A stretch of 64,000 bases of DNA from positions 416,156-480,155 of the forward strand of contig MU119211.1 of the NCBI GenBank assembly GCA_014904845.1, in the 5' to 3' direction. Below, in pieces: positions 12,001 to 21,292 of this stretch. Source of the DNA: Acephala macrosclerotiorum (taxonomy: Eukaryota; Ascomycota; Leotiomycetes; Helotiales; Mollisiaceae). Position numbers and translations under genes: made by a program. Below the pieces are notes generated by a model. That model was given only the letters and a program-made list of their open reading frames with translations. It searched no databases and was not told the DNA's origin. Position 1 is the first letter of the stretch; each line of letters opens with the position of its first letter.

Positions 12001-12260
12001 GAAGGGGTTTGCAAAGAGCAAGATGAGGAAGGTTGAGGTTGAGGAGAGCAGATCGAGGGCAGGTTATCTTGACCAACCTGCGCTAGTCTTCTTTGGGATG
12101 GGGTAGGTGATGGCGGAGTTATGATAATCCTCGGGGGCGGCGGTGGAGGAGGCCGAAAAACCAAGACGAAGACTGAATTAGGGTGAAATGTCCCAAAGCG
12201 ATTGGGATAATCACCGTCCTCCCCAGGCAAGCACGAGAAGCAACAGCCCATGATCTGCAT
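9012..12260 (-). CDS. Large RRM-domain RNA-binding protein
   Basis: Five exons: 10302-12260, 9825-10253, 9717-9779, 9319-9657, 9012-9254; all joints use GTAAG donors and keep frame. From the first ATG it is 1010 aa; an internal start at 11948 (MSRRAGRSGFAP) would give 906 aa and may be the true one. Order: low-complexity Pro/Gly/Tyr/Gln-rich N-terminal half, a basic Ser-rich stretch, then an RRM-like fold beginning DQWGVVKIRN/IPYCCNRPEVLAFLG and continuing VHIVMERVTSKTLDCFVEF, INFGEAVAAVQRF. After it comes a conserved-looking C-terminal region (ECPQRSPFSKECPQRPFECL, YPWYMVDYITIEDRD, WRAALKCPGFSPT). Probably an mRNA-binding protein; the exact target is unknown. The longer form starts MGCCFSC, discussed under findings. 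Confidence 0.85.
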
Positions 12261-14250
12261 GATGAGTTAGCTATTGTCCGGAGTCTCAAAAGGAAAACTA
12301 TAAGGAAGCGCCAAGTGGAATGTCCTGAAATTGGTGGGACTTTGGAATTGGCATCTTTCTGATGTCTTAAGTATTCATCCTATGCACCTCCTTGGGCTCA
12401 AAAGCGGAGCTCAAGGAAGTCAAAAGCCATTGTCCCAAGCCTGGAGAGAGCTTCACCACTTAGTAAGTCCTATTCCTGGCTTGTGAACTTCCGGCGTCTC
12501 TCTTGTCTTTCTGTAATCCATCAGTCAACTCTTGCGTTCCACAATGTTCCAAAAAGGATGTGACATACCTTCTTGAAGTTTCCAGCTTTGTCTTAAAGGA
12601 TCCTTTAGATAGACTTTGAGGTGCATAAACATCTCACAAGATCTCTGAGTCTATATCGATAGGTCTCATGGCTTTGAGCAGTTGCGCAATTGTCTGATCT
12701 TCCATGCCTATGGCAGATGATCCCGCTGTTGCCTTTTAGTGTCCTTGGAAATGATGGACACCACTTTGGCATGATCCAAGAGTACCAAGGAGTCGACATT
12801 CGGTACTGGTCCCGTTTAGAATTATGTCTGTATCCTTTAAGGCTCTTGAAGGTAGCCCCATTCCTGTGCTCTTGTGTTCTTCGAAGGATGGACCTTGTTT
12901 TTTTTCTCGTGCGATCTAGGATTGCCGTGGGTTCTCTTGATAGCCACTTGCTATAGAACACTTTGTTTAACTTCCGAAAGCCTGAATGGATAATCCTCTT
13001 TCTCCTTGCTGGTGCTTTCGAAAGCATGAACATCTTTTGGTGTAGTTTCCGAACCCCAATAAATTTTCTTAAATGGGTATTTGATGCTTGAAGCAATGTC
13101 TAGATCCTCCAAGGCTTTGGCAGGTAAACCTGTCTCCCTTTGCTGGTGCTTCTGAAAGGACGAACGTCGTTCTTCCGTAACTCGAGGGTTGTGTAAGAAA
13201 GGGCTTTTGGCTTTGCGCATCTACTGCTTGAAGATATATCTCAAGATCTAAATGAGAAGTCAGCAGTCTGTTGAAGTCTTCCAGATATCCGCCAAAAATT
13301 GAGACATACCCTCTGAATTCCCCAGATATATGACTTCGGGCATCTTAGCCAGGGCACCAAACTAAGGACGAAAGAACCAGGGTCATACATCTTGTGTGCA
13401 TGCTTTCTGGTGTCCACAGAAGGGGAGGACATGTCCTTCGGGTAAGCTAGAGATCGCAAGAGGCGTTCTGAGTGCTAAATCCTCCTTCTATCAAGCCAGC
13501 GTTTGTCTTCAACGGAGTGTCTATTGAGCCAGAGGTATATCCACGTGATGCCCTCGTGCACTTCATGAACTGAAGAATGGTTATAATTGATGCCGGCATT
13601 GTCCCTCCCGTTGAGCTGCCCTTGTCTTCTGGGGTATTAAACGTCGGTCATTATCGTGGACGTTTTTGAAAGAGCACCTGTCCATAGGATGTCAGCTATG
13701 CATTTCCGCCACTATTGAAGCATGCGTCCAAGGCTGCTAAGGGCTTACCATGCAGATACCTGTCCCTTTTCTTCGACAATGGCGTATCTCTTTGCGGTCT
13801 CCATCACGTTCGCAAGTTTCGGAGCCTCGTTGGAGATTTGGTCGTATTCGTTGACAAGCGTCGACCGCCGGAGTGACAAAGGGCCATAGGGAACACTTGC
13901 TCCTTATCTCGCGTTGCGAGGGAGACCTGCTCAATTGAAGTCAGTACAACAAGTAAGATCGATCTCTGACAGGGCGGGAGCTCCCTACCCTTGCCTGTCT
14001 CGTAACTGACGAAGTCTTGGTGCTACTTGGTGAAAGTGTTTTCGAGACCCAGCTCCGTCCCTCTCAATCCGAAGATAGACAAATCGAGATCTGATACTTA
14101 CGCAAATATTTCCCAGCTCTGACACGTTAGTAAATGTCCGTAGAGCTGTGTGACACGTATAGCAGGGGCCTTACCTTCTTCTCGGCCTTGGTAGTTGTTG
14201 TGCGATTTGGTGTTGGGTTGGATCAGTCCTTGTAGGAGATCTCAAAACGT
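12261..14250 (-). other. Predicted spliced 5' leader of the RRM gene
   Basis: No long coding frame, but clean splice signals on the minus strand: a GTAAGG donor at 14174 with a CAG acceptor at 14119-14120 and a CTAAC branch; a 17-nt micro-exon 14102-14118; a GTAAGT donor at 14101 with a plausible acceptor at 13927; and an exon 13749-13926 closed by a GTAAGC donor. This points to a long multi-intron 5' UTR feeding the RRM gene, or an independent noncoding transcript. The repeats at 12684-13440 lie inside it. The joints are inferred only. Confidence 0.4.
12684..13440. repeat. Degenerate tandem repeat, unit about 134 bp
   Basis: Four clear units can be aligned by eye, with anchor points (GTG of the GTGYTTYYGAA block) at 12739, 12874, 13012 and 13146, i.e. 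spacings of 135, 138 and 134 bp; a fifth anchor at 13410 is two periods further on, with a badly decayed unit between. Each unit has a first block resembling TCCWAGGCTNTGGCAGG and, about 25-30 bp later, a second block with hairpin potential (for example the palindrome GCTTTCGAAAGC at 13014). The period is not a multiple of three, so this is not a simple protein repeat. A further related patch starts near 13729. Confidence 0.6.
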
Positions 14251-14749
14251 AAGCGAGAAACTTCACTACCGCCCAAATAGGCGGGCTTGATTCTTAGCCT
14301 CTTGGCGTCAAGCACAACTTTGAAATATTTCGGGCGTCGACTGGTCATCAAATAGAGCTTTGTGGTGGGTAAAGGGCTGTATAGTACTCCGGGAACATGG
14401 TCAATGCAGGCTCAGTTGGCGGGCACAAGTCAGATTAAGCATTTCTCTCGCTCTCTTACTATACTTGAGAGGCTGTTACCTATGCTTTCTTTCTTATCTC
14501 GTAAATTACAAGACTATCACAATAACAGTCGATGGGAATGAGCAAAAGCATGGATTGTTGCTACTACTGGAAGTGACTGTCATTGAGTAAAACGAACATT
14601 CTATCTGTTACAAGCTCCGACCGAAGCTAGCTACTCCATCCGTCACTGCCCACAGTCTCCTTCTCTTCTTCCGAGAGAGTCGAGATTCAATGTAGCATCG
14701 AGTGTCGGCCTTCTCTTTCCATCCCACCCTTTTAAGTATTGTGAGATTC
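14251..14749. other. Intergenic, no gene seen
   Basis: Between the start of the inferred leader and the stop of the orphan gene. It should hold the promoter of the RRM transcription unit and the orphan gene's 3' UTR. I see no coding frame or repeat. Confidence 0.5.
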
Positions 14750-16081
14750 TTATGCGAATGTTGTATTCACTTCTTGTTCCAGATCCTCACTCCAGTCAAT
14801 GTCGCCCGTCGGAGTCCATATACCAATAACCTCATCATTCAATTGAACTTTGAAAATGTAGTAATCATCGCCAGACTCCGTTCCGATGCGATATCGCCAG
14901 TACTGCTCCTCTGGCGGAATCTTAAGACCAGGTTTTCGAAACCAGCCGTACTGAGGGAGGTCATTGCGTGGTATGATATCCTGAGTGAGAACGTCGCCAT
15001 GGTGAAGTGTGAAAGCGATTAGGTTGTCTCCTATGCAAACGAGCTCGTATCTATGGCTTTCATGGATAGCGGTTTTGTATTTCTCAAGTTCGTCCTCGAT
15101 GATATGTTCTACGCTTCTTAGATTGGATCGGAACTTCAACCAATATTGTTCGTCATCGTCTTCTTCCTTTCTGTTCTCAAGTCGAGGACATGGATTGTGC
15201 GTATAAATGGAGAAATAAGAGTCGCTTCGTCGAACGCTTCGTGATGATTCTCCCCATCCTGCTTCCAGAGAGCGATATCTAGATCTTTCAGACCTTAAAG
15301 AATCTGGACAATAACAGCAATAACCGGGATAGCCTGAACCACCCCACAAAGGCGGTCTGCGTGGTCTGCCATCATTGTAGCGGTCAGCTTCCCGATGCAA
15401 CTTCTGTAGATATTCGTCAACCTGTGATATGCCATCGCTGGACATTTGCAACAGGTCTAGAAGCGCAGTCGAAGCTGTAAATGCATGCTCTGGAGTTTTC
15501 AGCACGGAATTCCTAATATATGCTAGAAGACGCCGAGATTTGTCGGGTTGTTGGAGCAGCGTCCCTTCCTGTCCTCTGATGTGTGACCGAAAAAATTCAG
15601 ATGCTTCGAGACGTTCGAGAGCTTTTTTTTCGACGACTGCAAGCAATAACTTCTCCTTCTTCTTTACTGACTCACGCACCGAATTGCCGAAAGACCGACG
15701 CACCCATGACAGAGTTACCATATCAAGACGCTTGTCCATTTGTGCCTGTGCATCGCGAACAAGATCAAGTTTTTTCAGAGTCCTGGAAAAGTGATCTATC
15801 CTAAATCCCTGCCCCAGCCTCGATAGAGCAGCCTCCCTTGAGCTTCTTCTTGCTCGAGAAGATTTCCGAAGAGATTGGATATCAGGCCAAGTGTTTTCCA
15901 CAAGCCTCCGGACACTCTCAAGGTAGAGGTTCTGGAAGTCGTTACGAATGTTGGTGTCGAGGTGACGAGCACTAGCAAGCAACTTTGCCATGACAACTCC
16001 GAAGTCTTCATCCCCTTTTGGTTTCCCCTGTCCATCAAATTCATCATCAGAGCCATTGTCACCGTATCCATTCATAATCAT
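14750..16081 (-). CDS. Orphan charged protein of unknown function
   Basis: Single exon, 443 aa, from ATG at 16081 (a second ATG at 16075 is equally possible). I do not recognise a family. The N-terminus is acidic (GSDDEFDG), followed by a predicted helical Arg/Lys/Glu-rich region (residues ~30-220) that may form coiled coils, a short Gly/Pro/Tyr/Cys-rich patch (GGSGYPGYCCYCPDS), a DDDEQYW motif, and a mostly beta-like C-terminus ending ...IGIWTPTGDIDWSEDLEQE. No signal peptide or membrane segment. The uninterrupted length and ordinary codon pattern argue that it is a real gene. A transposon-like terminal repeat starts only about 43 bp upstream of the ATG, so its native promoter may have been displaced. 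Confidence 0.7.
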   Translation of the reverse strand: MIMNGYGDNGSDDEFDGQGKPKGDEDFGVVMAKLLASARHLDTNIRNDFQNLYLESVRRLVENTWPDIQSLRKSSRARRSSREAALSRLGQGFRIDHFSRTLKKLDLVRDAQAQMDKRLDMVTLSWVRRSFGNSVRESVKKKEKLLLAVVEKKALERLEASEFFRSHIRGQEGTLLQQPDKSRRLLAYIRNSVLKTPEHAFTASTALLDLLQMSSDGISQVDEYLQKLHREADRYNDGRPRRPPLWGGSGYPGYCCYCPDSLRSERSRYRSLEAGWGESSRSVRRSDSYFSIYTHNPCPRLENRKEEDDDEQYWLKFRSNLRSVEHIIEDELEKYKTAIHESHRYELVCIGDNLIAFTLHHGDVLTQDIIPRNDLPQYGWFRKPGLKIPPEEQYWRYRIGTESGDDYYIFKVQLNDEVIGIWTPTGDIDWSEDLEQEVNTTFA

Positions 16082-16123
16082 TCCTTGGGAACTTTCTTTG
16101 CGGATAGCTATGTCTTTGCATGC

Positions 16124-16318
16124 TTATAACAGTCCTCACCGCAAGATATACCACGGTCTCAGCGTAGTAGATCTTGTCTGGAAAGTCTGTGTGTATTGGT
16201 GCGTCTGAAAAGAGAAGATCTCAAGAGAGAGAAACTATCTAAGGTAGAATGCTAAACTAAACTAGTACTGGTCCACGTGACCACCTCAACATCTTCCCTC
16301 TCAAAGAATTCTCTCCGA
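16124..16318 (+). repeat. Left terminal inverted repeat
   Basis: Matches the complement of 20146-20336. The first ~80 bp are almost identical (for example ACCACGGTCTCAGCGTAGTA and GTCTGTGTGTATTGGTGCGT); the inner part is diverged but still alignable at CACGTGACCACC and at the TTCTCTCC near the end. Confidence 0.85.
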
Positions 16319-16409
16319 GAAACAACTAATTACTAATCGCTTGCAGCTGAAGTAGCAGACTATCAGCGTTCTCAGTGAGCCAAGTAGCAGTCCATCCCTG
16401 ACTAGCACT

Positions 16410-16500
16410 ATTTCTTTCATTTCCTCTATTTCTTTTATATTCTTTATTTCTTTCATTTCCTCCATTTCCTTCATTTCCTTTATTTCTTTGGCTATTTCCT
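16410..16500 (+). repeat. 9-bp minisatellite, consensus ATTTCYTYY
   Basis: About ten head-to-tail units (ATTTCCTCT, ATTTCTTTC, ATTTCCTTC and variants) just inside the left terminal repeat, at the edge of the AT-rich block. Confidence 0.8.
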
Positions 16501-19260
16501 TAGTCCGTGTTTCCTTAATTTGCGTCATTTCTCTCGATTACAACATTTCTATTAATTGCACCGTTTTTTCCTTTTCAGTCCCGATATTTTCCCATCTCTA
16601 ATTACTATTTTACTTATCCTCGTCTTCTATAGGAGTAGCAATCTCAACGATAAAGTCTGCGAATTAGTCGTAAAAAATCAAATACTAAATTTGAAATTCT
16701 TCGAAAAACTAATAACTATAATAATTCTTTTCAAAGTTCGTACAATAAATTAAAGCGTTTTATAATATAAATTTATCGTTATTACGATCATACTATTAAA
16801 CATCGAACTTATAAGAAAATTCAAACAATTAAATAATAATTTTTTTAAAAAATATTATATTAAATTTGTAATCGTAATCGTAAATAAAAACAATATAAAT
16901 TTCTATAATTATATTATTATTAGCGTCGAAAACTTTGCGATTAGCGATAATTAATAATATTTTTTTAAATTTTGATAAAAAAAAAGTAAATAAAATTTAA
17001 AAATATTTTAATTCGAATTTTTTTTCGAATATTTTGCGAATTTTAAAAAGTTTTTCGAAGATTTCTTTGAATTAAACGTTATCAAAAATTTGATCGACGA
17101 TAATAAATTCTTTAATTAATAAATTAAAACTTTAAAAATAAATTTTTAATAATTCAATAATATAATAAATTTACATTTTTTTTTTATAATTAAAATAATA
17201 AAAAGTTTTTTTTTAAAAAAATCGTAATAATTTTAACGATTTTCACTATAAAACGATTATTCGATTTATTTTTTATTATAAAATTTTTATAAATAATAAT
17301 AAATTAATTAACTATAAAGCGATTAAAAAAAGTTGTACAATTTTCGATAATTTTATAATAATAAAAATTGTAATTTCTATCGCATTTCGAATACGATTTT
17401 TTTTTTAAATATAAATAAATTTTATATATATATTTTTTTTACTACAAATTTTGTATTCATTTCTCGAATATATTTTGTTTTTATTTTATTTGTAAATTTT
17501 ACGAATTTTATAATTAATACATTCGAAATACAAATAATCGTCGATATTATAAATATTATATAATTTATCGTTTTTATTTTTATTATTCTCGTTTTTTTAA
17601 AACAATTAAAACTTAAAAAATTTAAATTAAAAAACGAATAAAAAACATTTATTTTTCGTATATTTATACTCGTAATATTTAAAACAAATAAAAGCGAAAT
17701 ATTAATTTATAAAGATTTAATAATCGAATTTTTTGTAATTTTTTTAATTACATTAAAAACATTTTTAAAAAGCGATAACGTCAATTTTTATTAAAACGTT
17801 TTTTATTTTAATAAAATCAATTAAAGATTTCAAAAAATCGATTTCGAATTTTAAAATTTTTTAATTGTTTTTAAAAAAATAATTCGCAAAATTAAAAGTT
17901 TCTTTAAAAATAACGAATATAAATTCGTATTTATATTTTGAGATTTAAATTAAATAATAATATTTATTATTAATAAATTTAAAAAATAATTTAACGTTCA
18001 ATATAAAAACGATAATAATATTTCAATTAATACTTTGAATAATTTTAATTACTAAAAACTCAAAATTGAAATTGTAAAACGAATCGAATTTAAATTAAAT
18101 TATTATAATTTTTATTTTATAAATACAAATTAAAACGATTAATAAATTCTTTTTAATAAAAAATTTTATAAACGATAATTTTTTTTAAATTTTAATAAAT
18201 ATTTATAAAATGATTTATTAAATAATAAAATTATAAATCGAAATATTAATATTTTTTTTTTGTTTTTATTATTAAAAATAAATACGATTTCGAAATTATT
18301 ATTAATACTAAAAAACTCATAAAAATACTTATAAAAAAATACAATTTTTAAAAGTATTAATTTGTTAATATTATTATTTATTATTATATTTTTATAATAC
18401 TTAAAAAAAAATTATTAAATTAAATTCGAAATATATATTTTATATTACTCGTTTAAATATAACGTAAAATACTAAAAATAAATTAAATATTTTAAAATAA
18501 AATATATTAAAATTTTAAAAAGTAAATTTTAAAATTTTAAATTATATATTATACGAATAAATAAATTTATTTGACGAATATTTCTATTGTTAATCAAAAA
18601 TTAAAACGAGAAAATATCGATAAAAATACAAATTATAATAAAAAAGCGTTTTATATTTTTATCGAAAAATAAAATCGAAAAAATAAAAACAATTTATTAA
18701 AAAAAGAATTTAATTACTTATATTAATATAATTACGACGATGTTCGTCGCACGTAAAATATTTTGTATTAACAACTTTTAAAAGGCGTTAAATTCGATTA
18801 TTTTCTTTTTGTTTATAGCGTTATTTGAATTGCGTTTAATGTAGTTTATAATAGTTTATAAAACTTTATATTACTCGTTATTCTTTTTTTCAACGCGAAG
18901 TTTACTTTATATAGTTTCGTGTAAAATTATATTTCTAATTTCAAGCGTAAATCTCTTATTACTACGCTTATAAACTTTTTTTACTAGTTTGGTTTTACTG
19001 TATATATACTTCTTCGATATAAACATCAAAATTTCGTCGGTCTTTTCAATAAAATTCTCGCGAAACTTTGTCGAAAGTTTCTTGGCGTTGAAGCAAAAAG
19101 TCTTAATAAGCAAAGAATCGAATCTAATAATAATTTTAACGAGATTTTAGCAATTGTACTCGTTCTTGATGATTAACGTCAAATCATTAACGTTTTTATT
19201 GGTTTTTTGAACAAGCAAAGTCGTATAACGGTACTCGAGGTTAGTAATAACTAAAATGAC
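16500..19260. repeat. AT-rich, RIP-like block
   Basis: Roughly 2.8 kb made almost entirely of A and T with no credible gene. Most remaining cytosines are in CpG. This is what repeat-induced point mutation leaves in a fungal transposon, though the starting sequence can no longer be recognised. Short AT-biased frames such as the 68-codon one at 18907-19113 are probably chance or remnants. Confidence 0.8.
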
Positions 19261-19348
19261 GATTAAGATCGATATATAAAACTTCGCAGAGGCTACACAA
19301 CCTTGGATGGGGACATAGCCGTGAATGATGTTCTTGAGGAATCCTACG

Positions 19349-19378
19349 AATATATCTTGCGGTGAGAACTGTTATATA
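19349..19378 (-). repeat. Internal copy of the element's terminal sequence
   Basis: TATCTTGCGGTGAGAACTGT followed by TATA matches the right end of the outer element apart from one base in GTGAG(A/G)ACTG. Only about 25 bp are shared, so it is a related end rather than a duplicate of the full terminal repeat. Confidence 0.65.
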
Positions 19379-19640
19379 GTAGCACGTCCATCGAATTCCC
19401 TGAAAACCGCCGAATCCGACCGTACGAAGCTGCCTGCCTACACAGCCCTACATCGATCTCTGAACCCCGCCGAGACCTTCTACCAAGTCACTTCGACTCG
19501 CAACAGCTCGAGCAATAGCAAGAGAACGTCTCCTGTTCCGAGAGATGCAGGCTAGTAGCCCTGACAACAAGTCAAAGCAACAACTCTACTGCCTTTAAAC
19601 CGTCGACCTTTACTCGAGCTTTAAGGCATTCCTCTCACCT

Positions 19641-19692
19641 TCACTCTCGCCCTTACTCTCGCCCTCGCCCTCACTCTCGCCCTCGCCCTCGT
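19641..19692 (+). repeat. Hexamer repeat, CTCGCC/CTCACT type
   Basis: Interspersed CTCGCC, CTTACT and CTCACT hexamers in the normal-composition part of the element. Confidence 0.7.
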
Positions 19693-20145
19693 CTACACCT
19701 ATATCTACTTCTACGACAAAATGCTCTACCAACAATGGCGCACTGGCATTCTATGGTATCGAGTTAATTAGATCCTCTACTCTTTCCACAGACAAGAGTA
19801 TGGCATAGACAAGAGCATGGCATAAACAAGCATTGGCACTAGCAGACAAAGGCATGAGTTATTGGCATAGCTATGGACGCATTCGGTTTCTAAGGTCACT
19901 TCACTACTGAGAGGTCTATTCTAAGGATAGGGTAGGAGCCGCTCGAGTATGCAATACCTCTACATCCGCACTTTACGTACGCCAGGGTGATGGACGTTGA
20001 AATAGAGAGAGTAAAAGGCAGCAGGGTCAAGGATAAGCTAGTTGAAAGGCTGTTAGGAAGTGCGTAGGCTTTGGCAAACATACATATGGAAATGGACATG
20101 GACATGGACTTAAGATTGGCTTGGACTTGGTTGCTGACTTAGTTC

Positions 20146-20336
20146 TCTGGAGAGAACTCTTAGAGAGAGGGCATGTTAGGGTGGTCACGTGCACTAGCTT
20201 CCACCTAGCTCCTACCTTATTTACAGCTCCCCAGAGCTCTCTGCTCTCTAGAGAGACGCACCAATACACACAGACTTTCCAGACAAGACCTACTACGCTG
20301 AGACCGTGGTATATCTTGCGGTGAGGACTGTTATAA
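20146..20336 (-). repeat. Right terminal inverted repeat
   Basis: Inverted partner of 16124-16318; outer ~80 bp nearly identical, inner part diverged. It is followed by TGCTCTAGCC, which was probably joined to the upstream region of the orphan gene before insertion. Confidence 0.85.
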
Positions 20337-21292
20337 TGCTCTAGCCTTTGGTTTCCTTGTGGGCGGATCTTGTGCTGCAACAGGCGTGTCTGCTCTTCGT
20401 CGAACATAGCCAGCAACGGTTCGTGGGTCCAGTATGGTTGGAGGAAGGGAGTCCACTGTAGAGGAGTGGTGCATTCGAAGAAGGGGGCTGCTGATCGCAG
20501 AAGACGAACTCATTGCTATTGCATGCAGTAAGCATATAAGATGGCTGCGCGAACCCGAGCAAGCGCGAAAAAGGTTAATCGCGACGCAATATTCCAAAAT
20601 GGAAGTTATGTTCCGTATCGTGCTGAGCTGAAGATCGAAGTAGATGGTTGAGTTAAGGCTGTTGAGAAGGCTTGGTGCAACCCTGGATTCTGCCCCGCGT
20701 GATGGTGGCTGAGCTCATGCAGACAATAACACCTTACAGCGCAAAGCCGGGCGTCAGTACTGCAGTATTTGAAGCCATGTTTCGGTAGACCTCCACCGGA
20801 CCAAGTGTGCATTGAATCCCACGACAAATGAGATCGCCCATTTTCTTCCGCCACACTCTCGCAAGTTTGTCCGGGTGGTCCATTGCAGGCAATCGAGAAC
20901 AAGGTCTTTCAAAGGCGAGCTTAGTCCACGATTTGATTTGATCGCTTTGTCTCTGCAGTCATCGAATTAGATGATGTCAATTGATTGTTGCACTCGTGTA
21001 ATCCGTAGAACTAAGCTAGAGGCCCTGCGTTTCTTGCGTATCTAGATACATGTACCTTGACCTAGCCCATCACAGAGGATGAAAATAGGTGCAGACAAGA
21101 TTCCCCGAGTCGTCTGAACTGCTTGGTTTAGAACTCTTTGACTCCCTAACTTCGAAGTCATAAGTAGCTTGCCCCCAAAACATGGATCTCGCTGCACTGC
21201 TGGGGTGGGAACAACAAACTTTTCCCTTCCTCATAATCCAGCTTTCTCTTCGCTGGAGTTTGCTGGTGTCCCCAAAGACGAAGCAGAACCCT
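20337..21292. other. Intergenic, no supported gene
   Basis: Small open frames exist on both strands (for example 20434-20631 plus) but none has a domain or splice context that convinces me. Part of it may be the displaced promoter of the orphan gene to the left of the transposon. Confidence 0.5.

Larger units (their letters stand above)
16124..20336. mobile_element. DNA-transposon-like element with long TIRs and RIP-like core
   Basis: The two ends are inverted copies of each other over ~190 bp. The outermost shared bases are TTATAACAGTCCTCACCGC at 16124 and its complement ending at 20336; if the element proper starts at ACAGTCC, both flanks read TATA, compatible with a TA (or TATA) target duplication as in Tc1/mariner-type elements. 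Between the ends lies an extremely AT-rich block (about 16500-19260) with no intact frame, then about 1 kb of normal composition with simple repeats. No transposase can be read, so the superfamily is a guess. A second copy of the terminal ~25 bp sits inside at 19349-19378, suggesting nesting or a related partial copy. Confidence 0.75.

Noticed and set aside
12605..13096. Minus-strand 163-codon frame as a repeat protein
   Set aside because: The underlying ~134-bp repeat shifts frame at each unit, so the repetition is not a protein-level repeat in one frame.
18907..19113. 68-codon frame in the AT-rich block as a transposase remnant
   Set aside because: Lys/Ile/Asn/Phe-rich only because of base composition; no transposase motif can be read.
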